A stretch of DNA of 64,000 bases from Gemmatimonadales bacterium UBA2975 (lineage in GTDB: Bacteria > Gemmatimonadota > Gemmatimonadetes > Longimicrobiales > Gaopeijiaceae), in NCBI GenBank assembly GCA_002348265.1, contig DEAT01000028.1, forward strand, positions 119,983 through 183,982, written 5' to 3'. The notes beneath the pieces were generated by a model. That model was not told the origin of the DNA. It worked only from the letters and a program-made list of their open reading frames with translations, and did no database searches. The stretch's first letter is position 1; each line of letters starts with the position of its first letter. Made by a program: the position numbers and the translations under genes. Positions 34,768-42,898 of the stretch are shown here, in pieces.

Positions 34768-36662
34768 AATCACTCTTGCAAGACAACCGGGTTCACGTAT
34801 TCGACGGAGCTATGGGCACCCTACTCTACAGTCGTGGTGTCTTCGTAAACGTATGTTACGACGAGCTCAACTTAAGTCGACCTGAATTGGTAAGAGGAAT
34901 CCACGAGGAATACATCAATGCAGGAGCCGAGATTTTAGAAACCAATACCTTCGGTGCGAATCCGGTCAAGCTGTCTTCGTTTGGTCTTGAAGATCGCACT
35001 GAGGAGATCAATGAGCAGGCCGCTAGGCTCGCGGTGGAAGCGTCCTCAAAGGCTGAAGTATCAGAACTAACTAAAGCAAACGTCCCTGAGTACTTCTCAG
35101 GTGGCACCGTAGCAGTAGCGGGCGCTCTAGGTCCGCTCGGGATCCGAATCGAGCCCTGGGGCCCTACCTCTTTAGATGAAGCAGAAGCGTATTTCGCTCG
35201 CCAAGTTGATGGCCTTCTCGAGGGCGGTGTAGACGGCTTCGTCTTAGAAACCTTTTCAGATATATCGGAGCTGCAATGCGCACTTCGGGCAATCCGACTT
35301 GCCTGTGAACTACCAGTGATCGCGCAAATGACAGTTGGACCGGACGGCAAGACATCTTTCGGAACTGAGCCCGCTCACTTGGCCCAAGCCATGGAGGACT
35401 CCGGTGCAGATGTAATCGGTCTAAATTGCTCCGTTGGACCAGCCGTCATGTTGGACGCCCTAGAGGATATGGCCGAAGTCACGCAACTCCCCCTTAGCGC
35501 ACAACCTAACGCAGGGCTTCCGCGGAAAGTCCGGGATCGAAAAATCTATCTGGCTAGCCCGGAATATATGGCTCAGTACGCTCGCCGTATGATCGACGTT
35601 GGGGTTCGATTTGTTGGTGGGTGCTGCGGCACGACACCTGACCACACGCGACGGATGCGCGATTCGGTGGCCGCACTCCAGCCGAAACACCCGGTAGTAA
35701 CAATCAGAGACAGAGCAAATAGTTCTCACTCTGTCATAAACTCAGTCCCCCTCGAAGGGCGATCGGCGTGGGGTCGAAAGCTTGCCCGTGGTGAACAGAT
35801 AGCTTCCGTAGAGATAATCCCACCGCACAGCTGGGACGCATCCGCAGTCACATCACCTGCACGTGAACTTAAAGTTTCGGGTGTCGACGCAGTTAGTATC
35901 GTTGAAAGTCCCCGTTCACGTAGCCGCATGGGAGCCCTTTCCGCAGCATTGATCGTAGAGAGAGAGGTCGGCATCGAGACAATCGTCCACTACACCTGCC
36001 GAGATAAAAATATGCTCGGCATGATTTCAGATTTGCTAGGTGCAGCAGCCGCGGGAATCCGAAATGTCCTCGTGGTTTCCGGTGACCCTCCCGTAATGGG
36101 TCCCTATCCGGACACAACTGTGGTCTTCGATATCGATTCGATCGGACTGACCAATGTGGTGCAAGGACTCAACCAAGGCATCGACCCAGGTGGTAACACG
36201 ATCGGTGCACCAACAGAATTCGTCCAAGGGGTAGCGATAAATCACGGAGCGGTCGACCAGGAACGGGAGAGAAGTCGCTTCAAATACAAGATCGAGGCAG
36301 GCGCCAATTTTGCGATAACTCAACCGGTGTTTAGCCCTGAAGCCCTAGAGCAATTTCTCGATGCCACGACTCCAGAGATCCCAATCGTTGCCGGAATATG
36401 GCCACTTACAACTCTGCGCAATGTGGAGTTTTTGGCAAACGAAGTTCCAGGTGTTCACGTCCCCACTGAATTGGTGGACCGGATGAAAAGAGCACAACTT
36501 TCTGGAGCGGACGCTGCACTAGAAGAGGGAATAGCAATCGCGCTTGAGATGATCAACGCGACCCAAGGTTTCGTCCAAGGATTCCACCTGACTGCACCAA
36601 ACCGAAAAGTTCAGGTGGCACTCAAGGTGCTCAGGGAAAGCGGCATTTTAGCAACGGCCTAG
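34764..36662 (+). CDS. Bifunctional homocysteine S-methyltransferase / methylenetetrahydrofolate reductase
   Basis: This 632-residue fusion starts at ATG 34764 inside the metH stop. The N-terminal half (to ~residue 310) is a homocysteine-binding barrel (FDGAMGTLLYSRG, GLNCSVGPAV, RFVGGCCGTTPDHTRRMRDS; the three zinc Cys are present). The C-terminal half (~330-632) is an MTHFR barrel (ASVEIIPPHSWDAS, HYTCRDKNMLGMISDLLGAA, VVSGDPPVMGPYPDTTVVFD, GANFAITQPVFSPEALEQF). It can make methyl-THF for MetH next door, and its first half may transfer methyl groups from another donor such as S-methylmethionine or SAM. Such fusions are known in several bacterial phyla (YitJ type). It is convergent with the MetF-like gene, 14 bases apart. 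Confidence 0.95.
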   Translation: MKSLLQDNRVHVFDGAMGTLLYSRGVFVNVCYDELNLSRPELVRGIHEEYINAGAEILETNTFGANPVKLSSFGLEDRTEEINEQAARLAVEASSKAEVSELTKANVPEYFSGGTVAVAGALGPLGIRIEPWGPTSLDEAEAYFARQVDGLLEGGVDGFVLETFSDISELQCALRAIRLACELPVIAQMTVGPDGKTSFGTEPAHLAQAMEDSGADVIGLNCSVGPAVMLDALEDMAEVTQLPLSAQPNAGLPRKVRDRKIYLASPEYMAQYARRMIDVGVRFVGGCCGTTPDHTRRMRDSVAALQPKHPVVTIRDRANSSHSVINSVPLEGRSAWGRKLARGEQIASVEIIPPHSWDASAVTSPARELKVSGVDAVSIVESPRSRSRMGALSAALIVEREVGIETIVHYTCRDKNMLGMISDLLGAAAAGIRNVLVVSGDPPVMGPYPDTTVVFDIDSIGLTNVVQGLNQGIDPGGNTIGAPTEFVQGVAINHGAVDQERERSRFKYKIEAGANFAITQPVFSPEALEQFLDATTPEIPIVAGIWPLTTLRNVEFLANEVPGVHVPTELVDRMKRAQLSGADAALEEGIAIALEMINATQGFVQGFHLTAPNRKVQVALKVLRESGILATA

Positions 36663-36676
36663 ACCTTTTACATGAC

Positions 36677-37519
36677 TCATACGAGATCTAAGATCTTTTT
36701 CAACGTGCGACCGGCAGCTCGCTCACCGAGGTTGCTCACGTAAATTTTCTCCGCACCCACCGCCCGAAGCTCACGGATACTTCGCGCGCAAATCTCTTCG
36801 GCTGTGTTTCCATTCTCAAATTCACCTATGACCTCATAGGACGGAACAGGAAAGAAAGATCCGAGAGTGGAGAGGGTTCTTGGGTTAGCCGACCGGTAGA
36901 AGAAGACACCAAAAACCACTGGCTTGGTCGACCCTACCCTATCGGCTTCTTCGAGAAAGCTCTCTACGTTGTGAATGGAATGGTGCGATACAATCTGGCT
37001 GAGAGCATACTGCGCGTGCGCTTCGGGGGCCTCCAAAAAATTGACCTGCTCAACTGCGGAACGATGAGGATTCACCCACCCCCCTAGATCCAATGACGGT
37101 ACACGCCCGGTCAAAAGCTGGCGTAGATCTCTTCCGTGCGGCAAACACCGGGGCGGCGGTACCGAAATGTCACCACCTAGGACAGTAAGGGACTCAAAAC
37201 CATCCGAATCCGCACGCAGGGCAAAGGTTTCACAGTATTTGAGAGAGTGTTTACAGGTCAGAATCGGCACAATCCTAGAAAGGTCAACCGAGTCAGCAAC
37301 ATTTCCGCCCACATGTGCCAGATTCTCTTCTTCTGCAGCACCAACGGCGTTGTCAGTAAGGAAAACGAAAAGCTTCTGGCGAGAAAGGCTAGACAGCGTA
37401 TGATGCAGATCGATCCAGGCAGAAACCGTTCTTGCTCCATCCAGATCCACACGTGGAGGTCGGAGTTCTACCGTAACTAACGGACCTGGTATAGTGAGCG
37501 CGTCCATCAACTTGCTCAT
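36677..37519 (-). CDS. Divergent MTHFR (MetF)-like TIM-barrel protein
   Basis: The 280-residue protein resembles the methylenetetrahydrofolate reductase barrel. An opening strand with the conserved Glu (VTVELRPPRVDLDG), VPILTCKHSLKYCETFALRA (position of the THLTC segment), FESLTVLGGD in place of the LRGD motif, GGWVNPHRSAVEQVNF, and ALSQIVSHHSIHNVESFLEE at the position of the ITQxxFD strand are recognisable. The last motif has lost the usual Gln-Phe pair, so flavin or folate binding may differ. It could be a second reductase, a partner, or an enzyme for another substrate. It is translationally coupled (4-base overlap) to the M24 aminopeptidase gene and convergent with the fused HMT/MTHFR gene. 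Confidence 0.6.
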   Translation of the reverse strand: MSKLMDALTIPGPLVTVELRPPRVDLDGARTVSAWIDLHHTLSSLSRQKLFVFLTDNAVGAAEEENLAHVGGNVADSVDLSRIVPILTCKHSLKYCETFALRADSDGFESLTVLGGDISVPPPRCLPHGRDLRQLLTGRVPSLDLGGWVNPHRSAVEQVNFLEAPEAHAQYALSQIVSHHSIHNVESFLEEADRVGSTKPVVFGVFFYRSANPRTLSTLGSFFPVPSYEVIGEFENGNTAEEICARSIRELRAVGAEKIYVSNLGERAAGRTLKKILDLV

Positions 37520-38844
37520 CTGCGCACAGCCCCCTCGACTTCGTCTACCGAGGTCGGAAGAACTCCAGTTAGCACCTCTACACCCTTGTCAGTGACAACG
37601 ACATCATCCTCGATACGCACGCCTATCCCAGACCACCTATCGGCTTTGTTATCACAGTGACCTGAGCGGAAGTAGAGCCCAGGCTCGATGGTAAACACCA
37701 TACCGGGCTCGAGGACCCGCCCTGAGCCATCCCGTATGTAATCTCCTGGATCATGCACGTCCAGTCCAAGCCAGTGCGATGTCTGATGGGGGAAAAAATC
37801 TCTATGACTACCCTCATCAAGGACTGAGTCTTTGTCGCCATTTAGCACCCCGAGATCAAGCAGGCCTTGAGCGAGGACCCGTGAAGCGGCGGCGTGAACA
37901 TCCGTTATGGTCGCCCCTGGTTTGATCAATGCGATTGCTTCAAGTCGAGCCTCCTCCACTATTTGGTACACCGCCCTCTGCTCGTCAGAAAATCTACCGT
38001 TCACTGGATATGTCCGAGTCACATCTCCGTGGTACAAACCATACTCTGCTCCTGCGTCGACCAATACCAATTCACCGGCACTGAGCGATGCGTTGTTCTC
38101 GACATAATGGAGTACACACGCATTCTGACCTCCACCTACTATCGAATCAAAGCCAGGGCCACTCGCGCCAGAAGCGCGGAAAGCTCTTTCCAACTCCGCC
38201 TCTATTGTCCACTCGCCCTCCGCATCTGCAATGGCGCTAGCAGCAGCTCTGTGACCCGTCACGGTGATCTCACATGCTTTTCTGATGATCCCTAGCTCGT
38301 GCCCTGACTTTTTCAATCTCAGGTCATCAAGAATTTCCCCAGGATCCATGACTCCCCGAGGTCCTGAGCTATGGCGAGCACCGTTAGCTCTCGCCTCTAT
38401 AAGCGCCGCAAGCACTATGTCGGACACTAATCCACCCTCTCCCAAACGGGCATAAATGCGGTCAGCACCCGCCAGCAATACGGGTAACCTGGCTCTTAGT
38501 TCTTCAATGCAATGGGCTTCATCAGCCCCGGAAAGAACTTGTGCCCCATCCGGGCCTAATCGCGGACCCGTCCACATTTCTGCCTTTTCATCGCGCGATT
38601 GAGTAAAGATTTCGACCCTCGGGGTTCCCCCCCCCACCAGTACCGCAACACAACCCGGTTCCACGAGGCCCGTCAGATAGAAAAGCTCACGATCGGACAC
38701 ATACGAGCGTTGATTGTCGCGCGATGCATACTGAATCGGTGCAGAGGGCAAGACCATGACCCCATCTCCTAGGCTCTCCAAAACCGAGGACCGGCGTCGG
38801 TAAAGTTCGTCGAGGGGAGTGGTAATCGTTGTAATAAGGCACAT
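37516..38844 (-). CDS. pepP: Xaa-Pro aminopeptidase (M24B, AMP-N domain)
   Basis: This 442-residue cytosolic metallopeptidase releases N-terminal residues next to proline. The N-terminal AMP_N domain (about 1-150) has RDNQRSYVSDRELFYLTGL. The pita-bread catalytic domain carries the dinuclear metal ligands: Asp in VLVDAGAEYGLYHGDVTRT (two Asp), His in HQTSHWLGLDVHDPG, Glu in VFTIEPGLYF, and Glu in GVRIEDDVVVT. All are intact. The start is ATG 38844. The MetF-like gene is coupled downstream by a 4-base overlap. A second M24 protein is encoded at 53,872-55,074, so the two are not duplicates in tandem. Confidence 0.93.
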   Translation of the reverse strand: MCLITTITTPLDELYRRRSSVLESLGDGVMVLPSAPIQYASRDNQRSYVSDRELFYLTGLVEPGCVAVLVGGGTPRVEIFTQSRDEKAEMWTGPRLGPDGAQVLSGADEAHCIEELRARLPVLLAGADRIYARLGEGGLVSDIVLAALIEARANGARHSSGPRGVMDPGEILDDLRLKKSGHELGIIRKACEITVTGHRAAASAIADAEGEWTIEAELERAFRASGASGPGFDSIVGGGQNACVLHYVENNASLSAGELVLVDAGAEYGLYHGDVTRTYPVNGRFSDEQRAVYQIVEEARLEAIALIKPGATITDVHAAASRVLAQGLLDLGVLNGDKDSVLDEGSHRDFFPHQTSHWLGLDVHDPGDYIRDGSGRVLEPGMVFTIEPGLYFRSGHCDNKADRWSGIGVRIEDDVVVTDKGVEVLTGVLPTSVDEVEGAVRR

Positions 38845-38937
38845 ATCGGCAACCTAGCGGTACCGGTTTATCTTGTCTTGATCTATTAACATTCCTGAAA
38901 TCAATCAGGCGTGCACCGAATCAGCTCTGGAGCTTCT

Positions 38938-41076
38938 GTGAGACCCTCGAAGTGGATATATCGGTCAGTATCGAGCATAGCGCTCACGGCCGTTCTAAGC
39001 GTCCCATCTCTTGCTCAGGATCCTGATCCTGATTCAGTCGTGGTAATCGATCCAATCCTAGTCCGGGTGCTCCCTAGCACCATAGGAACGCAGGCTCCTT
39101 ACCCAATCTCAGTACTCACAGGCTCACAACTAACGCGTGCGACCGCCTCGACCTTCATCGAGGAAGCCATTCGGGCCGTGCCCGGTATCCAGGTCCACAA
39201 CCGATTCAACTTTGCAGTTGGAGAACGGATTGCAGTGCGTGGATTCGGTCCCCGCTCCCAGTTTGGAGTCCGCGGAATACGGGTCCTTGTTGACGGGATA
39301 CCGGCGACACTTCCAGACGGCCAGGCGACACTCGACCATCTCGATCTCTCTGGCCTAGGTCGAGTAGAGGCTCTTCGTGGACCTAATTCCTCACTATATG
39401 GGAACGCCTCCGGAGGAGTGTTGCATTTCCTTACGGCCGATCCAGCCCAAGAACCAGCAACGGTATCTATGCGATGGACTGGGGGCTCACTAGGCAGCAC
39501 GATGGCAGCTGAGCAGGGTAACAGAGTTTCACACTCTATGTGGACCCTTCAGGGTGTAGCCACAGGCCGATCGGGCAGTGCCGGATATCGGATCGGCTTC
39601 TACACAACCGATTTTGATGGGTATAGGCGTAACCCTGAAACGAATGACGGCACACCATACGGAGCGGCGAAGAGAACCGTAGTAAACGGTACGCTCACTC
39701 TCCCCTTAGGAGAGGGCTTGCTACGAATCGTTGGAAACGGAATGGATCTCGACGCTGAAAATCCAGGCTCGCTTCCACAAGATGTCCTGGACGAGGGAAA
39801 TAGAGCAGCATGGGGTTTCAATGTGCGCAGTGGCGCGTTCAAGGATGTACGCCAAGGCCAGATAGGAGCTTCGTGGATGGGATTATTGGGGTCATTGGAT
39901 AGTCAGTTCGCTCTGTGGGGAATACGAAGAGAGCTATTTAATCCGATCCCAGGACGTGTAATCGATCTGGCACGGAACGCAGGCGGTGTCCGTTCTCTTT
40001 TCCAAGGTCAGACCCCTCTCGATGAACGAACTACGTTCGGTTGGGGCGCCGGCTTCGAGATAGAGCTTCAGCGTGACGACCGGCTCAACTTCAAGAACAA
40101 GGGTGGTGAGCCCGGAGACCGGATCCTAGATCAGCTTGAGCATGTCGCTGCTAGAGGTCTCTTTATTCAAGGTCGTCTCGATACAGTCGAACGGCTCTCA
40201 ATTCTCGCTGGCCTTCGCTACGACAACATCAACTTCAGCGCGACCGACAACTTTCTTGTCGCAGGTGATCCAGACGATACGGGCGAACGTGAGATGAGTG
40301 CCTTCAGTCCATCTCTTGGTGCCGTTCTGAGCCTCTCCGACAATTCGGAGCTATTCGGTTCAATCGGTCGCTCCTTCGAGACCCCTACAACTACTGAACT
40401 CGCTAACCGCTCCACGGGAGCGGGAGGCTTCAACCCCAACCTCAGCCCTCAACTAGGAACCACTATAGAAGGCGGCGCGAGAACAACCCTACGTAATGTA
40501 CTCGGCCTAGAGCTATCGGTTTTTAAAACGGACATCAGGGACGGTTTAGTGCCATTCGAGGTCGCTAGTGATCCTGGACGCACATACTTCCGAAACGCTG
40601 CAGAGTCACACCACTCAGGCTTTGAGATTTCCGCAGATGCCAGATTGAGCCAGAACGTCAGTGCACGGATAGCCTATACTGATGTAAGTGCGGAATACGA
40701 CGTCTTCATAACAGACGACAACGACCACTCCGGAAATATGATCCCCGGCTTGGCCCCGCGCCGATTAGACGGACTCCTCATGTGGGAGCACACTAGAGGA
40801 TACGTAGAACTGCGAGGACTCTGGCAAGACGCACTGCCGGTCAACGACGCGAACACTGCCGAATCTCCCGCTTATTTCGTTGGCGACCTCAGATTTGGGT
40901 CCGAACAAATCCATGCCGGGCACTTCATGATGGCCCCATTTATCTCAATTCAAAATATCGGAAACAAAGAATACAACGCGTCTGTCGTTCCAAATGCCTT
41001 CGGTCGGCGCTTCTTTGAGCCAGGACCAAGTCGAACTTTTCGTTTTGGTATGGGAGTTACTTGGGCTAATCGCTGA
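38938..41076 (+). CDS. TonB-dependent outer-membrane receptor
   Basis: This 712-residue receptor starts at GTG 38938, chosen over GTG 38911 because GGAG lies 5 bases upstream and the protein then opens with a clean signal peptide (RPSKWIYRSVSSIALTAVLS, cut near SLAQ). A TonB-box-like VVVIDPILV follows. The plug domain has EEAIRAVPGIQVHNRF, RIAVRGFGPRSQFGVRG, LVDGIPATLPDGQATLDHLD and VEALRGPNSSLYGNASGGVL. The barrel ends in a strand finishing FRFGMGVTWANR. The substrate is unknown; FecA/FyuA-like iron receptors and vitamin receptors are all possible. No TonB, ABC importer or riboswitch is next to it. Confidence 0.93.
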   Translation: MRPSKWIYRSVSSIALTAVLSVPSLAQDPDPDSVVVIDPILVRVLPSTIGTQAPYPISVLTGSQLTRATASTFIEEAIRAVPGIQVHNRFNFAVGERIAVRGFGPRSQFGVRGIRVLVDGIPATLPDGQATLDHLDLSGLGRVEALRGPNSSLYGNASGGVLHFLTADPAQEPATVSMRWTGGSLGSTMAAEQGNRVSHSMWTLQGVATGRSGSAGYRIGFYTTDFDGYRRNPETNDGTPYGAAKRTVVNGTLTLPLGEGLLRIVGNGMDLDAENPGSLPQDVLDEGNRAAWGFNVRSGAFKDVRQGQIGASWMGLLGSLDSQFALWGIRRELFNPIPGRVIDLARNAGGVRSLFQGQTPLDERTTFGWGAGFEIELQRDDRLNFKNKGGEPGDRILDQLEHVAARGLFIQGRLDTVERLSILAGLRYDNINFSATDNFLVAGDPDDTGEREMSAFSPSLGAVLSLSDNSELFGSIGRSFETPTTTELANRSTGAGGFNPNLSPQLGTTIEGGARTTLRNVLGLELSVFKTDIRDGLVPFEVASDPGRTYFRNAAESHHSGFEISADARLSQNVSARIAYTDVSAEYDVFITDDNDHSGNMIPGLAPRRLDGLLMWEHTRGYVELRGLWQDALPVNDANTAESPAYFVGDLRFGSEQIHAGHFMMAPFISIQNIGNKEYNASVVPNAFGRRFFEPGPSRTFRFGMGVTWANR

Positions 41077-41094
41077 CCCACACCATTCTCTTCC

Positions 41095-42093
41095 TCAATC
41101 AGCTTCACACCAAGTCGAATCAGTGATCAGAGCGAGCGCATTAACCACTGGGCGCTCGCCCGTCGCGTCTGATGGTCGATTCACATGTGAATGACCTAAG
41201 ACCAGAGCACTCGATCCTCCTCCGTCTAGATTGAGCGCTTGGTCTATCCCAGCAGACTCATAGAGTCGGGCTATTTCAGGAAGTGTCATTCCAGCCGAGT
41301 GGGGTTCCTGGCGTCCATCCACAAGGACAATCCACACCTGACCAGTTCTCGTATTGTACCCGATCGCAGACCTCGGATGCCGAGCTGCAGCAAACGAGGG
41401 GCGCCCCTGCACTTCGAGATCTCCAACCCGTTGGCCACCGTCAATCAAAACCGGGAAACCCCCTAAGGCCTGAGTCTCGCCATCACCCTCTCCCAGCGAA
41501 ACCGACCACCCAAGTAGAAGCTCATCCTCATCTTCCTTAGACACACCTATCCACGGTTCCACCCCTGGTTTCCACGCAAACGTTGGCCTAGTAGCCGTCT
41601 CTCGTATTTCTCCGTCCACAACTTCGACACCCAGAGGATTACCCGCCGGCGTAAAAAAATCTGCATTTATTGCTGCAAGAACATTGTGCTCGGCCCCGGC
41701 TACCATGGCAGAAACGGTCTTACGTCCGCCGCTTCCGTCCTCGGCGTGCTCAGCCTGCAGAACCTTAAAGCCGAGGTCACACCGATTACCAGTCGAGACC
41801 CGAACGATGTGTATCGCCCATGGCCCCTTAGGCGACCATAAGTATCCGTAAAGGACACCAGGATGCAGCACAACTTCCCGGACTGAATCGGGTTCGAGCC
41901 ACTCAAGCAATGCATCTGGCAATGTATTAGCGATCCTATTCGGTCGGTCTGGTGCTGCACACGCTGTAAAAGAAAGCGCTCCCGCGACTAAGACTGCCCG
42001 CCAAATTCCGTGGACCCAAAGAGCTCGCGGCTCTATAATCCTGCGCTTATCCGGATATCGCTTGGTGCGTTTAACGCCAATTGATACAAGCAA
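41095..42093 (-). CDS. Phosphodiester glycosidase (NAGPA/DUF2233)-family lipoprotein
   Basis: The mature part carries the NAGPA (N-acetylglucosamine-1-phosphodiester alpha-N-acetylglucosaminidase) fold: VLAAINADFFTPAGNPLGVE, the central AAARHPRSAIGYNTRTGQVW, VLVDGRQEPHSAGMTLPEIA and the hallmark QALNLDGGGSSALVLG. The N-terminus has a hydrophobic stretch and a lipobox-like SFTAC, so it is probably an exported lipoprotein acting on sugar phosphodiesters or exopolysaccharide linkages. The frame is open to 42,624, but the upstream part lies antisense to a plausible plus-strand gene and looks non-coding. TTG 42093 is the best start I can find, and it is uncertain. It is convergent with the TonB receptor gene. 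Confidence 0.75.
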   Translation of the reverse strand: MLVSIGVKRTKRYPDKRRIIEPRALWVHGIWRAVLVAGALSFTACAAPDRPNRIANTLPDALLEWLEPDSVREVVLHPGVLYGYLWSPKGPWAIHIVRVSTGNRCDLGFKVLQAEHAEDGSGGRKTVSAMVAGAEHNVLAAINADFFTPAGNPLGVEVVDGEIRETATRPTFAWKPGVEPWIGVSKEDEDELLLGWSVSLGEGDGETQALGGFPVLIDGGQRVGDLEVQGRPSFAAARHPRSAIGYNTRTGQVWIVLVDGRQEPHSAGMTLPEIARLYESAGIDQALNLDGGGSSALVLGHSHVNRPSDATGERPVVNALALITDSTWCEAD

Positions 42094-42111
42094 GCAAGCT
42101 AGGGTTAGCCC

Positions 42112-42609
42112 GTGAGCCGAAACGCCATCGCCATAGCCATCATTTGCATCACGTTCTCGGCACCTTTGTCGGGGCAAGGACCTCATGCTGACGATGGAGT
42201 GCGCATAGGGATCTCCACTGGTGGGATCAGTACCATCGCGCTGACTCTCGAGTTTTTCAGGGACAATCGAAGTCTCGATCTTAGCATCGGTACTCGGTCG
42301 TTCCATGATCTGAGCGTCTCGGTGACCACTAGGCAATACTTTGGGTCTTTTCAAGTCAAGCCAGTCGCTGGAGTTGGTTTGTGGTTGGCTGCTGCGCCTC
42401 TCGGCCCACACCAGGAAGGAACCGGCATGGCCCTGGTACTGCGAGCTCCTATAGGACTCGACTGGTCTCTCGCCAACAGTCATGCCACTGGCTTGATTTT
42501 GAATCTGAACCGCGGACTCTGGTTGAAGAGATCTAATCCGAGAGACAATCTTCCTATGAACGGGCGACTTGTCCCTCTCCCCGAGCTGTATTATCGATTC
42601 TCGCGGTAA
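42112..42609 (+). CDS. Small exported protein, possible outer-membrane beta-barrel
   Basis: This 165-residue protein starts at GTG 42112 with AGGG ~8 bases upstream. A signal peptide is evident (SRNAIAIAIICITFSAPLSG). The rest alternates polar and hydrophobic residues (SLDLSIGTRSFHDLSVSVTT, VKPVAGVGLWLAAAPLG, ATGLILNLNRGLW) and ends near an aromatic YYRF, like small outer-membrane barrels. I recognise no family. It is divergent from the NAGPA-type gene with only ~18 bases between the starts, and convergent with the small membrane protein gene. The alternative reading is the antisense extension of the NAGPA frame, which has no exported-protein features. Confidence 0.6.
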   Translation: MSRNAIAIAIICITFSAPLSGQGPHADDGVRIGISTGGISTIALTLEFFRDNRSLDLSIGTRSFHDLSVSVTTRQYFGSFQVKPVAGVGLWLAAAPLGPHQEGTGMALVLRAPIGLDWSLANSHATGLILNLNRGLWLKRSNPRDNLPMNGRLVPLPELYYRFSR

Positions 42610-42617
42610 CAATTTTC

Positions 42618-42887
42618 TCACCAAGCTTCCTCGGGCTCGTCCCAGGTCTCCGACCAGAAACGTTCTTCCTCGTCGTCTATCGCGTCTAGATCAAGTACGT
42701 CCTCATTGATACTGAGCTTCCCCTGACGAATAATCCGATCAACGGCCTGGTCGTCGAGTATCTGAGCCTTCTCCTCAACCTTACGAGATCGCCTCAAACG
42801 AAGGCTGACGCGGGCTGAGATCACCATAACTCCCAATCCGACACCTAAGCTCACCCAGAACGGCTCAATTGAGAGTGCTACCGTCAT
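42618..42887 (-). CDS. Small single-pass membrane protein, unknown function
   Basis: The 89-residue product has one N-terminal membrane segment (FWVSLGVGLGVMVISARVSL), a basic patch (RLRRSRK) and a very acidic C-terminus (INEDVLDLDAIDDEEERFW and EPEEAW). Topology is probably N-out, C-in, leaving the acidic tail in the cytoplasm. I do not recognise a family. It starts 11 bases after the threonine synthase stop, so it is likely the last gene of that operon. No clear Shine-Dalgarno is present. Confidence 0.6.
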   Translation of the reverse strand: MTVALSIEPFWVSLGVGLGVMVISARVSLRLRRSRKVEEKAQILDDQAVDRIIRQGKLSINEDVLDLDAIDDEEERFWSETWDEPEEAW

Positions 42888-42898
42888 TAGTAACTAAG

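Noticed and set aside
34856..35350. 164-codon minus-strand frame opposite the HMT/MTHFR gene
   Set aside because: Ser/Pro-rich shadow in a gene with clear zinc and barrel motifs on the other strand.
36663..36676. Terminator between the convergent HMT/MTHFR and MetF-like genes
   Set aside because: Only 14 bases lie between the stops and no stem-loop is visible.
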